Source: Kitasatospora aureofaciens | GTDB taxonomy: Bacteria > Actinomycetota > Actinomycetes > Streptomycetales > Streptomycetaceae | Reading direction: 5' to 3' | Length of the DNA: 64,000 nt | NCBI GenBank assembly: GCA_000720845.1 | Contig: JODU01000012.1 | Location: 186,001-250,000 of the forward strand | In this document: piece after piece, positions 25,108 to 33,312 of the stretch | Layout: every line of letters starts with the position of its first letter | Numbering within the stretch: the first letter of the stretch is position 1 | Made by a program: the position numbers and the translations under genes | Notes under the pieces: model-generated | Told to the model about the DNA's origin: nothing | Seen by the model: the letters and a program-made list of their open reading frames with translations, nothing else | Database searches by the model: none

Positions 25108-26538
25108 ATGGGCTCATACGCCCTTCCCAGACCCGACATCCGCCGGAAGGCGCGTGGCCTGCTGCTGGCGCTGGTCGTCGGCGTCCTCGGCACGGCCACC
25201 GCGCTGGTGGCACCGCCGACCGCACACGCCGCCGAGAGCACACTCGGTGCAGCGGCGGCGCAGAGCGGCCGCTACTTCGGCACCGCCATCGCCTCGGGCA
25301 AGCTCGGCGACTCGGCGTACACGTCGATCGCGAACCGCGAGTTCAACATGGTGACGGCCGAGAACGAGATGAAGATCGACGCCACCGAACCGCAGCGGGG
25401 TCAGTTCAACTTCTCCGCCGCCGACCGTGTCTACAACTGGGCGGTGCAGAACGGCAAGCAGGTGCGCGGCCACACCCTGGCCTGGTACTCCCAGCAGCCC
25501 GGCTGGATGCAGAGCCTCAGCGGCAGCGCACTGCGCCAGGCGATGATCGACCACATCAACGGCGTGATGGCCCACTACAAGGGCAAGATCGCGCAGTGGG
25601 ACGTGGTGAACGAGGCCTTCGCCGACGGAAGTTCGGGAGCGCGGCGGGACTCCAACCTGCAACGCACGGGCAACGACTGGATCGAGGTCGCCTTCCGCAC
25701 CGCACGCGCCGCCGACCCCTCCGCCAAGCTCTGCTACAACGACTACAACGTCGAGGACTGGACCTGGGCCAAGACCCAGGCCATGTACGCCATGGTGCGG
25801 GACTTCAAGCAGCGCGGCGTGCCGATCGACTGCGTCGGCTTCCAGTCGCACTTCAACAGCGGCAGCCCCTACAACAGCAACTTCCGCACCACCCTGCAGA
25901 ACTTCGCCGCCCTCGGAGTCGACGTGGCCATCACGGAACTCGACATCCAGGGTGCCTCGGCCTCGACCTACGCCAACGTGACCAACGACTGCCTGGCCGT
26001 CGAGCGCTGCCTCGGCATCACCGTCTGGGGTGTGCGCGACAGCGACTCCTGGCGATCGGAGCAGACGCCGCTGCTGTTCAACAACGACGGCAGCAAGAAG
26101 GCCGCCTACACGGCCGTCCTCAACGCCCTCAACGGCGGCACCACCACTCCCCCTACGGACGGCGGGCAGATCAAGGGCGTCGCTTCGGGCCGCTGCCTGG
26201 ACGTGCCCAACGCGAGCACCACCGACGGCACCCAGCTCCAGCTGTGGGACTGCCACAGCGGCACCAACCAGCAGTGGGCCGCCACCGACGCGGGCGAGCT
26301 GAGGGTCTACGGCGACAAGTGCCTGGACGCCGCCGGCACCGGCAACGGCGCCAAGGTCCAGATCTACGGCTGCTGGGGCGGCGACAACCAGAAGTGGCGC
26401 CTCAACTCCGACGGTTCCATCGTCGGCGTCCAGTCCGGCCTCTGCCTCGACGCCGTCGGGAACGGCACGGCCAACGGCACCCTGCTCCAGCTCTACACCT
26501 GCTCCAACGGCAGCAACCAACGCTGGACCCGCACCTGA
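25108..26538 (+). CDS. xlnA: Secreted endo-1,4-beta-xylanase, GH10 with CBM13
   Basis: 476 residues. A twin-arginine-like or Sec signal (RRKARGLLLALVVGVLG, ending near AHAAE) is followed by a GH10 barrel (about residues 42-345). The acid/base glutamate is in AQWDVVNEAFADGS and the nucleophile glutamate in VAITELDIQGASAS. A short TTTPPTDGG linker leads to a ricin-type CBM13 (about 352-476) with three QQW/QKW/QRW repeats. GH10 xylanases cut the xylan backbone, complementing the arabinofuranosidase next door. From memory the architecture equals XlnA of S. lividans/S. coelicolor. A hairpin terminator follows. Confidence 0.95.
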   Translation: MGSYALPRPDIRRKARGLLLALVVGVLGTATALVAPPTAHAAESTLGAAAAQSGRYFGTAIASGKLGDSAYTSIANREFNMVTAENEMKIDATEPQRGQFNFSAADRVYNWAVQNGKQVRGHTLAWYSQQPGWMQSLSGSALRQAMIDHINGVMAHYKGKIAQWDVVNEAFADGSSGARRDSNLQRTGNDWIEVAFRTARAADPSAKLCYNDYNVEDWTWAKTQAMYAMVRDFKQRGVPIDCVGFQSHFNSGSPYNSNFRTTLQNFAALGVDVAITELDIQGASASTYANVTNDCLAVERCLGITVWGVRDSDSWRSEQTPLLFNNDGSKKAAYTAVLNALNGGTTTPPTDGGQIKGVASGRCLDVPNASTTDGTQLQLWDCHSGTNQQWAATDAGELRVYGDKCLDAAGTGNGAKVQIYGCWGGDNQKWRLNSDGSIVGVQSGLCLDAVGNGTANGTLLQLYTCSNGSNQRWTRT

Positions 26539-26557
26539 CGGGCCGGCCCGCCGATCC

Positions 26558-26586
26558 CGGGTCGCCGCCACCACGGCGGCGGCCCG
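26558..26586 (+). terminator. Terminator hairpin after the xylanase gene
   Basis: A 12-position GC-rich stem with one mismatch (26558-26569 pairing with 26575-26586) around a 5-base loop, 20 bases past the xylanase stop. There is no T tract, as is usual in Streptomyces. Confidence 0.65.
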
Positions 26587-26649
26587 TGCGATCGTTCACT
26601 CGATCCGACCTCTGTACGTGACTCTCCCGCTCGTAGATCCTTGGGAACT

Positions 26650-27051
26650 GTGACAGACACCGGCGGTACCCCCTCATGGGCCACGGGCATCGGCGCGATC
26701 ACCCTCTTCACCGAGGATCTCGACGCCACGAAGCGGTTCTACCGGGAGGTCTTCGGACTGCCAGTGGCCTTCGAGAACGACAACTCAGCCGTCTTCGAGT
26801 TCGGCAACACCATCATCAACCTGCTGAAGACCACCGCGGCGCCCGATCTCGTCGCACCCGCCCGGGTGGCCCGGGCCGACGCCGGTTCCCGTCTCCAGCT
26901 CACCCTGCCGGTGGACGATGTGGACGCGATGTGCAAGGAACTGGCAGCCCGCGGTGTCACACTGCTCAACGGCCCCATGGACCGGCCCTGGGGCATACGG
27001 ACCGCCAGCTTCCGCGATCCCGGCGGCCACATCTGGGAAATCGCCCAGTGA
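26650..27051 (+). CDS. VOC-family (glyoxalase/bleomycin-resistance-like) protein
   Basis: 133 residues with two beta-alpha-beta-beta-beta modules: IGAITLFTEDLDATKRFYRE at the N-terminus and RLQLTLPVDDVDAMCKELAA in the middle, ending FRDPGGHIWEIAQ with the family's metal-ligand-type glutamate. Metal-dependent enzymes and drug-binding proteins share this fold, so the activity is open. GTG 26650 is chosen over TTG 26641. Its stop overlaps the start of the DinB-like gene (GTGA). Confidence 0.83.
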   Translation: MTDTGGTPSWATGIGAITLFTEDLDATKRFYREVFGLPVAFENDNSAVFEFGNTIINLLKTTAAPDLVAPARVARADAGSRLQLTLPVDDVDAMCKELAARGVTLLNGPMDRPWGIRTASFRDPGGHIWEIAQ

Positions 27052-27554
27052 CTGCCCCGCCGGACCCCGAGATCCGGGCACTCCTGTCGTTCCTGCACGG
27101 ACAGCGCCGCCACGTCCTCGGCATACTCGACGGCCTCGACACGGACGCCCTGCGCCGGCCCGTGCTGCCGTCGGGATGGAACTGCCTCGGCCTCGTCCAG
27201 CACCTCGCCCTCGACGTCGAACGGTTCTGGTTCCGCGCGGTGGCCGTGGGCGAAGAGGATGTCATCGAGTCCCTGGGTGACGACGGCGACGCCTGGCAGG
27301 TGGACCAGGAGGTGGAGGCTGACGAAATCCTCCAGCGGTACCGCACGGAGGCCGCCCTCGCGGACACCGTCATCAGCGCCACCGCTGCGGACGCTCCCCT
27401 GGCCTGGTGGCCCCACCACCTCTTCGGCGAGCCGCACCTGCACACCCTGCGAGACGTCCTGCTGCACGTCATCACCGAGACCGCCTGCCATGCCGGCCAC
27501 CTCGACGCGGCACGTGAACTCCTCGACGGCCGCAAATGGATGGTCCTGACCTAG
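27048..27554 (+). CDS. DinB/DUF664-like four-helix protein
   Basis: 168 residues. The helical-bundle pattern of DinB_2/DUF664 proteins is present: LLSFLHGQRRHVLGILDGLD, then GWNCLGLVQHLALDVERFWF with a metal-type histidine, then LRDVLLHVITETACHAGHLD with two more (HVITE and HAGHLD). This three-histidine arrangement binds a metal in thiol-dependent DinB-like enzymes such as those using mycothiol. It is coupled to the VOC gene, and the pair may act together on a small electrophile. That role is inferred. Confidence 0.82.
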   Translation: MTAPPDPEIRALLSFLHGQRRHVLGILDGLDTDALRRPVLPSGWNCLGLVQHLALDVERFWFRAVAVGEEDVIESLGDDGDAWQVDQEVEADEILQRYRTEAALADTVISATAADAPLAWWPHHLFGEPHLHTLRDVLLHVITETACHAGHLDAARELLDGRKWMVLT

Positions 27555-27557
27555 CCG

Positions 27558-28160
27558 TCAGGCGGCCGGCAGCACGTCGACCCCGCTCTCCACGAGCCGC
27601 TCGATCACCGGGTCCTGCGGGGTCTCGTCCGTGATGAGTCCACTGATCTCCTCCCAGGGCAGGACGCGGTACCGGGATGCGGTGCCGATCTTCTCGGAGG
27701 AGGCGAGGACGTAGGTGTCCGCGGCCCGTGCCGCGAGGGCGCGCTTCATCGCCGCGTCCTCCGCGTCGCCGGTGGTGAGTCCCGCCTCGGGGTGCACGCC
27801 GGTGACGCCGAGGAGGAAGAGGTCCGCGGAGACGTTCCGCGCGGCCTCGACCGCGGCCGCGCCGCAGGCGACCGCCGAATGCTTGAAGAGGCGGCCTCCC
27901 AGCACGAAGACCTCGGCCTGCGGGTGGTCGAGCAGTGCGACGGCGATCGGCGGGCTGTGGGTGATCACGGTGCACGCCAGGTCCCGCGGCAGCGCGTGGT
28001 CGACGGCCAGGGCGGTCGTACCGCCGTCGAGGATCACCACGCCGCCGGGCCGCACCAGCCCGGCGGCCACCGAGGCGACCTTCCGTTTGCCGTCCGGGGC
28101 CACGCTCTGCCGGGCGCCGTAGTCCACGACGGCCGGCGAGACGGGAAGCGCCCCGCCGGG
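27558..28160 (-). pseudogene. DeoR-family regulator lacking its DNA-binding domain
   Basis: The sugar-phosphate-sensing half of a DeoR/GlpR regulator: GGVVILDGGTTALAVDHALP, then ACTVITHSPPIAVALLDHPQ, VFVLGGRLF and YVLASSEKIGTASRYRVLPW. Full-length members are about 250 residues with an N-terminal HTH. Coherent sequence stops at about 28160, inside the usual HGGA linker, where unrelated plus-strand coding remnants begin. The HTH appears deleted, so this cannot be a working repressor. It is the first scar in a run of broken genes (27.6-30.2 kb). Confidence 0.78.
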
Positions 28161-28350
28161 GTCGCCGAGGACCTCGCGCTGTACCGGGAGAAGTTCCGGC
28201 GGCGTCTGCCGGAGTCGCTGGACGAGTGCACGGCCGGACCCACGGCGTCGTGGATCTGCCGCTGCACCTGGCAGACGGTCCTGCACGAGGGCCTGCGCGA
28301 CGGCCTGCCCCGCCACCTCAGCCGCACGACGTCGAACGTCAGGACACGGG
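28160..28350 (+). pseudogene. Remnant of a common Streptomyces hypothetical gene
   Basis: Pieces of one protein alternate between two frames: EDLALYREKFRRRLPESLDE, then GRTHGVVDLPLHLA in a second frame, then QTVLHEGLRDGLPRHLSRTT back in the first. From memory, Streptomyces has a family with the order F-RRRLPE-L-E-L-GPTHGVV-LPLHLAWSG followed by YRTVLAEG, so part of the middle is missing. There is no start or stop. Function of the parent family is not known to me. Confidence 0.5.
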
Positions 28351-28821
28351 GAACCAGCTCAAGAGCCGCTTGGCGATGACCGGTACATCGATGTTGTCCT
28401 GCGCGACGTCCTCGACGAACGGACCGGCCACGGCGACGGGCGGCGGAGCGGTACCGGCGCTGACGCCGTTGAACCGCAGGAAGACGCGCATGGCGAGCCA
28501 GGCGGTGCGTTTGTTGCCGTCGATCAGCGCGTGATTGCGGGCGACGGAGTGCAGCAGTGCCGCGGCCTTCTCGTGCGGCGTGGAGTACAGCTCGGCTCCG
28601 AACACGTTCGTCCGGGGCCGTTCGATCGCCGACACCAGGAGGCCCATGTCACGCACGCTGTGCTCGGTGCCGTTGACCGTGCGGGCGATGGCCGTGCCGG
28701 CCAGGGCCGCGACGATGCCGACCGGGATCGTCCACCAGATGCCGATGCGCCGGCGGCCGGGGATGACCAGGCGGCCCAGGACTCCGATCACGATCGCGGT
28801 GAAGATGCCCGAGATCTTTAT
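28339..28821 (-). pseudogene. GlsB/YeaQ-like membrane protein fused to a Doc toxin C-terminus
   Basis: One open frame joins two unrelated proteins. The first part (ISGIFTAIVIGVLGRLVIPG, then IWWTIPVGIVAALAGTAIAR) is the GlsB/YeaQ/YmgE-type small membrane protein. After NGTE it becomes Doc (Fic-fold death-on-curing toxin): MGLLVSAIERPRTNVFGAEL, then SVARNHALIDGNKRTAWLAM with the HALxDGNKR catalytic motif. The expected start codon reads ATA (28819-28821). No Phd antitoxin gene is present. A deletion fusion that is no longer translated is the simplest reading; a shorter product from an internal GTG is possible. Confidence 0.7.
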
Positions 28822-28867
28822 GCCCGTCAGCCTCTCCTTGACCCGACGGTTCGAGACAGCTGTCGAG

Positions 28868-29500
28868 TTACGGGTTCCCCCGCAGCGGCGGTGCAGTAGC
28901 TTCCGTGCCAGTCGGGCGGGGCACGGAGAGGATCGCCAGGCTCTCCTCCAACTCGTCGAGTGCTCTGCGCGCCGTCGTGATGCGCTCCCGTAGCTCCTGT
29001 TCCGACAGCGGCCTGGGCGCGGACGGCGGGCCTGGGTCCGTCTGCTCCTGGTCGTCGGCCTGCTCCATGGCCCGCGCCTCCTCAAGGGAGGTGATGACGA
29101 CACTGATGAGGACGTTGACCAGAACGAAGGAGGCGATGAGGACGTAGCTGGCGTAGTAGAGGATGCTCCAGCGAGAGATCTCCAGGCCCGCGCGGACGGC
29201 GTCACCGAGGCCGTCGAGCGTCATGAGCAGGAACAGGGTCAGGACGGCGCGGCCGATCGAGCCGAAGTGTTCGGGGTCGGCGCGGGCGAAGAAGACCCAG
29301 CCCACCATCGCGTAGACGTACAGCAGGAGTCCTCCCAGGAGCAGGAAGCTGACCGTGCCGGGCAGGCTGCGGCCCACCGCGACGAGCACGATGCGCAGTT
29401 GGGGCAGGAAGCGGGCGGGGCGCAAGACGCGGGCGAGGCGGAGAAGTCGCAGCACGGTGGTGTTCTCCCGGACGACGGGGAGGAACGCGCAGGCCACCAC
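28868..29500 (-). pseudogene. Voltage-gated cation channel, C-terminal part only
   Basis: About 210 residues begin inside a voltage sensor: TTVLRLLRLARVLRPARFLP is an S4 segment with Arg at every third position. S5, a pore region (LTLFLLMTLDGLGDAVRAGL) and S6 (YYASYVLIASFVLVNVLISV) follow, then a charged coiled tail. S1-S3, about 80-100 residues in NaChBac-like single-domain channels, are missing, and sequence upstream of 29503 is unrelated. The open frame starts with GTG codons inside what should be S3-S4. It is truncated by the same rearrangements that brought the transposase remnant at 29.9 kb. Confidence 0.72.
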
Positions 29501-29909
29501 GAACGGGGCACTTCCTCAGGATCTCGACCGAGTCGGATGGAATCGGCGAGCAGGGAGTTGACTCGGCGCGCTGTGGGCTCAGTGGCGGAGGATGGCGCTG
29601 GCCGCCGACCGGCGGACCACGGCCCCGCAGAGGCGTGCGGCTGGCATGGCTTTCTCGATGTCCTGCGACAGCAGTTGTCGACAACCACGGCAGACACCTG
29701 CGGCTCGAGGAAAGCCGATGCCGACGAGTTCGGGAGACGGTTGTTATGCCCTGTAGCCAGCGCTTTGCCCTCGCCGACGAAGAGCGCGGACGACTCACAC
29801 ATGCCTCCGCTGTTCCGCTGTTCGCTGCTTGCCCGAACTGGCAGCCGAGGTGCCTCCCGAACGGCGCGAGACGCTGCTCTTCAACGTCGACAGAGCCAGG
29901 CGCGTCCGA
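29501..29909. other. Scar region without recognisable gene
   Basis: Neither strand shows a convincing gene between the truncated channel and the transposase remnant. LPELAAEVPPERRETLLFNV around 29833-29892 on the plus strand looks like coherent protein, but I cannot place it. Confidence 0.4.
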
Positions 29910-30214
29910 TGAAGATCTTGGGCCAGCCGCCCAACGCCTCGTTGGGTGGCGATGGCGACACGCCCCCTGCCGAGCCGCCCTCGCATTCCGGCTCACATCC
30001 GCTTTGGGTATGCAAGTTCATCTCCGGCAAAAACTGGCAGAACGCCGTCAAGTCGATGGTCGTCACGGACGGTGAAGGTCGCATGCTGTGGTGCAGCCCA
30101 GCACGGCCCGCAAGCTGCGCGGACCTCATTCACGCCCGCCGGTCAGGGCTGGTCAGACTCTTGGCCGGCGGGCTCGCGGGGAGTCACGATCAAGGTGTCG
30201 GCCGGAGGCTGTGA
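29910..30214 (+). mobile_element. Remnant of a DDE (Tnp_4-type) transposase
   Basis: The plus-strand frame encodes WVCKFISGKNWQNAVKSMVV, then TDGEGRMLWCSPARPASCAD and LIHARRSGLVRLLAGG. This matches the central part of the HARBI1-like/DDE_Tnp_4 transposases of Streptomyces (pattern SGKxxxNxxK-VVTDxxGR-LW-ARPGSCAD-TxAR). Both ends are missing, as are obvious terminal repeats. Confidence 0.65.
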
Positions 30215-30232
30215 AGCAGGATGAATCGTGGG

Positions 30233-30868
30233 TTACTGGCCGTCCACCGCACCGTCCCCCGGAGGCGAAGCCGCAGCGCTCGCGTCGGGTTGCCCGCGCT
30301 TGATGGCCGCGTCCACCGCCGCACCGATGCGGCGCAGTGCCGCCAGCTCCTGAGGACCGAGATCATCGATCAGGTACTCGCGGACTGCGGCGACGTGTCC
30401 CGGCGCCGCCGCCACCACTACGTCGCAACCGGCCTCGGTCAGCGTCGCGGTGGTGCGCCTTCCGGAACCGGGGATCCGCTTCCGTGCGAGCAGTTCGCGC
30501 TTCTCGAGCCGACCGACGACATGGGACAGCCTCGACAGTGACGCAGCCGTTCGCGCGGCCAGGGCGCTCATCTGCATGGTGCGGTCCGGCTGCTCGGAGA
30601 GGACCGAGAGCACCATGTACTCGAAGAAGGTCAGCTGAGCCTCGCGCTGCATGCGCGCATCCAGCGCGGCCGGCAGGCTGATCATGATCGCGGAGTTGGC
30701 CAGCCACGCCGCCAGCTCGTCGCCGTTCAGCCATCGCGTCCCGGCAACCGGACCGGTGGACGCCCCCGAGCCGGAGCCTTCGTCGGCACGAGCCGTCGCC
30801 TCGGATGTCGGCCCGTTCCGTGGACGCCGACGGCGCCGACCGTTCGTGTCATCTGCCGTGCTCGCCAT
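30233..30868 (-). CDS. MarR-family transcriptional regulator
   Basis: 211 residues. A basic, disordered N-terminus of about 45 residues precedes a MarR winged helix: REAQLTFFEYMVLSVLSEQP, then TMQMSALAARTAASLSRLSH (recognition helix) and the wing KRIPGSGRRTTATLTEAG. It is divergent from the aldo/keto reductase gene. The 108-bp gap holds two copies of a TTGACGCGTCAA palindrome, one 22 bases from its own start. It most likely represses itself and the adjoining oxidoreductase run and is released by a small phenolic or similar ligand; the ligand is inferred only from the family. Confidence 0.88.
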   Translation of the reverse strand: MASTADDTNGRRRRRPRNGPTSEATARADEGSGSGASTGPVAGTRWLNGDELAAWLANSAIMISLPAALDARMQREAQLTFFEYMVLSVLSEQPDRTMQMSALAARTAASLSRLSHVVGRLEKRELLARKRIPGSGRRTTATLTEAGCDVVVAAAPGHVAAVREYLIDDLGPQELAALRRIGAAVDAAIKRGQPDASAAASPPGDGAVDGQ

Positions 30869-30890
30869 GAGGACATCCTAGACCCACTTA

Positions 30891-30902
30891 TTGACGCGTC
30901 AA
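30891..30902. promoter_or_regulatory. MarR operator copy 1
   Basis: TTGACGCGTCAA, a perfect 12-bp palindrome, lies 22 bases before the marR start. The identical core recurs 29 bp to the right. Confidence 0.75.
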
Positions 30903-30916
30903 GTTCGAAGGAGTAG

Positions 30917-30934
30917 AACTTGACGCGTCAAGTT
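30917..30934. promoter_or_regulatory. MarR operator copy 2 (extended)
   Basis: AACTTGACGCGTCAAGTT is a perfect 18-bp palindrome containing the same 12-bp core as copy 1, centred 29 bp away and 51 bases from the aldo/keto reductase start. Confidence 0.78.
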
Positions 30935-30976
30935 CGCTGCGGCGCTGAGGCCCGCCCCACACGGAATGGACAACAG

Positions 30977-31948
30977 ATGCAGTCCACGTCGCTCGGCAGG
31001 CTCGATGTCCCGCGCATCGGCCTGGGTGTCATGGGGATGTCGGCCTTTTACACCGGCGCCGGCCGGGACGAAACCGAGTCGATCCGCACCATTCGTCGCG
31101 CCGTCGACCTCGGTGTCACCCATCTGGACACCGCCGAGGTGTACGGCCCCTACGTCAACGAGGAACTGCTGGGTCGCGCGATCAAGGGCCGCCGGGACGA
31201 AGTCGTCCTCGCCACCAAGTTCGGCCTCGTCTCCCACACCGGCCGGCCGGGCCCGGACAGCACCCCCGCCAACATTCACACGGCTGTCGACGGCTCACTG
31301 CGGCGGCTCGGAACCGACCGCATCGACCTCTACTACCAGCACCGGGTCGACCCCAGCACTCCCATCGAGGAGACGGTGGGGGCGCTGAGCGAGCTGGTGG
31401 AGGCGGGCAAGGTCCTCCACATCGGACTGTCGGAGGCGGCAGCGGCGACCGTCCGCCGGGCCCATGCGGTCCATCCCGTGGCCGCTGTCCAGAGCGAGTA
31501 CTCGCTGTGGACGCGGGGCCCGGAGGCCGAGGTGCTGCCCACGCTGCGTGAGCTCGGCATCGGACTGGTTCCCTATGCACCGCTGGGACACGGCTTTCTC
31601 ACCGGTGACATCCGCACTCTGGACGGCTTGGACGCCGCCGACTGGCGTCGCTCCAATCCCCGGTTCACCGGCGACAACCTCACGCGCAACCTGCGCATCG
31701 TCGACCAGGTGCGCGAGGTCGCCGACGAGGTCGGGGCCACGCCCGCGCAGGTCGCTCTGGCCTGGCTGCTCGCGCAAGGAGACGGCATCGCGCCCATTCC
31801 GGGGACGAAACGCATCGACCGCCTCAAGGAGAACAGCGCCGCCGACGGCATCCGACTCACCCCGGGCCAGATCGCCCGCCTGAACAACCTCACACCGGCG
31901 TCCGGCGAACGCCATGCCGAGCCCGACATGGCCGCCGTCGACCAGTGA
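30977..31948 (+). CDS. Aldo/keto reductase
   Basis: 323 residues of the AKR barrel. The catalytic tetrad is visible: Asp and Tyr in VTHLDTAEVYGPYVNEELLG, Lys in VVLATKFGLVSHTG and His in IDLYYQHRVDPSTPIEETVG. The C-terminal NADPH-binding block is GIAPIPGTKRIDRLKEN. The best match in style is the AKR13-like/YakC group, which reduces aldehydes with NADPH. It is the first gene right of the MarR operators, so it is probably the most strongly regulated member of the run. Confidence 0.9.
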   Translation: MQSTSLGRLDVPRIGLGVMGMSAFYTGAGRDETESIRTIRRAVDLGVTHLDTAEVYGPYVNEELLGRAIKGRRDEVVLATKFGLVSHTGRPGPDSTPANIHTAVDGSLRRLGTDRIDLYYQHRVDPSTPIEETVGALSELVEAGKVLHIGLSEAAAATVRRAHAVHPVAAVQSEYSLWTRGPEAEVLPTLRELGIGLVPYAPLGHGFLTGDIRTLDGLDAADWRRSNPRFTGDNLTRNLRIVDQVREVADEVGATPAQVALAWLLAQGDGIAPIPGTKRIDRLKENSAADGIRLTPGQIARLNNLTPASGERHAEPDMAAVDQ

Positions 31949-32025
31949 GAGAAGCGCGAACGCGCCGATTCGCCCCGCGCACCACACCACGTCTTGCTTC
32001 AGCGAAAGAAATGGAACACCACATC

Positions 32026-33117
32026 ATGTCAAGCAATCTCATCCGGGTCGGCATCATCGGCGCGGACACGAAGGCGAGCTGGGCGGGCGCATCGCACATA
32101 CCCGCGCTGGCGGCACAGCCCGACTTCCACCTGGCCGGTGTGGCGACGCGGCACGAGGAGAGCGCGCGCGGCGCTGCCGAGGCATTCGGCGCCGAGCGTT
32201 GGTTCGCGGACCCCTACGCGCTCATCGGTGACCCTTCGATCGACCTCGTCACCGTCGCGGTGAAGGTCCCGGCTCACCGCGAGCTCGTCCTGGCGGCCCT
32301 CGCGGCGAACAAGGCCGTGTATTCGGAGTCGCCGCTGGGCGCGACCGTTGCGCAGACGGAAGAGATGGCTGACGCGGTCGGCTCACTGCACACCGCGATC
32401 GGCCTTCAGGGCCGGCTCAACCCCTCGGTACGCCGCGCAGCGGAGATCATCGCTCAGGGCCGGCTCGGACGGCTGCTCTCGGCGCGAGTCGCCGCGACGA
32501 CCTTCGGCAACGGCCCGGAGTCGGTGAGTGCGTACGAATACTTCGACAAGGCAGCGTCCGGAGCCGGTTTCCTCACCATCGCCGCGGGCCACGTCCTGGA
32601 TGTGGTCGAAGCCGTTCTCGGCGACATCACCGAGATCGACGCCCGCACCGAACTCCTCTGGCCCCAGGTGAAGCTGGTCGACACCGGCGCGATATCCGTC
32701 CGCGAGGTCCCGGATCACCTCGACGCCATCGCCAAGACCTCCTCGGGGGCGCCGGTCGGAGTGCAGATCCTGGCGGGCGTGCCCGCCCCCGACGCTCACT
32801 TCAGCCTGGAGGTACGCGGATCGGAGGGCTGGCTGAAGCTGACGGGCGACCACCCCGCGGGCGTTCAGGTCGGCGACCTCACCCTCTCGTCGAGCGTCGA
32901 CTTCACCGCGCCCGACAGTCCCGTCGCCACCGGCACGGGACCCACCGCCGCCGACATCTGGACGGGCGCTTCCATCAACGTCGGCGAGGTCTACGCCAGC
33001 CTGGCCCGCGACATCACGAACGGCACCCACCACACCCCGGGATTCCAGCACGCCGCCCACAACAGCCGCCTCATAGCCCGAGTCGAACAAGCCGCCCGGA
33101 CCGGCGTCCGGCAGTGA
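32026..33117 (+). CDS. Gfo/Idh/MocA-family protein lacking the catalytic lysine (copy 1)
   Basis: 363 residues. The Rossmann start is RVGIIGADTKASWAGASHIP, and VKVPAHRELVLAALAANKAV leads into YSESPLGATVAQ, where the family's EKP motif (catalytic lysine) reads ESP. The C-terminal alpha/beta sheet domain follows (about residues 125-340). Gal80-type members of this family also lack the lysine and act as sensors or use other chemistry. An alternative start at 32011 (MEHHIMSSNL) is in frame. Paralogue of the gene at 37433. Confidence 0.87.
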   Translation: MSSNLIRVGIIGADTKASWAGASHIPALAAQPDFHLAGVATRHEESARGAAEAFGAERWFADPYALIGDPSIDLVTVAVKVPAHRELVLAALAANKAVYSESPLGATVAQTEEMADAVGSLHTAIGLQGRLNPSVRRAAEIIAQGRLGRLLSARVAATTFGNGPESVSAYEYFDKAASGAGFLTIAAGHVLDVVEAVLGDITEIDARTELLWPQVKLVDTGAISVREVPDHLDAIAKTSSGAPVGVQILAGVPAPDAHFSLEVRGSEGWLKLTGDHPAGVQVGDLTLSSSVDFTAPDSPVATGTGPTAADIWTGASINVGEVYASLARDITNGTHHTPGFQHAAHNSRLIARVEQAARTGVRQ

Positions 33118-33312
33118 CGCCACCGCACCTCGCGGCACCGTGCCTTACTGCCGTGACGGATACGGCGACCGATCCGCGGGCACGGGCGGCCGACATAGGT
33201 TCGGACTCGCTGAAGGGGTTCCTGAGGCCCACCCCCCGATCTGGGAGTCCTTGATGATTTCAGTCCCTCGTCACCATGGCCATCGCGGCGCTTCGCGGCA
33301 GGCTCACGGCGT

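Noticed and set aside
28339..28821. Functional Phd-Doc toxin-antitoxin system
   Set aside because: No antitoxin gene, N-terminal half of Doc missing, and no start codon at the fused upstream protein.
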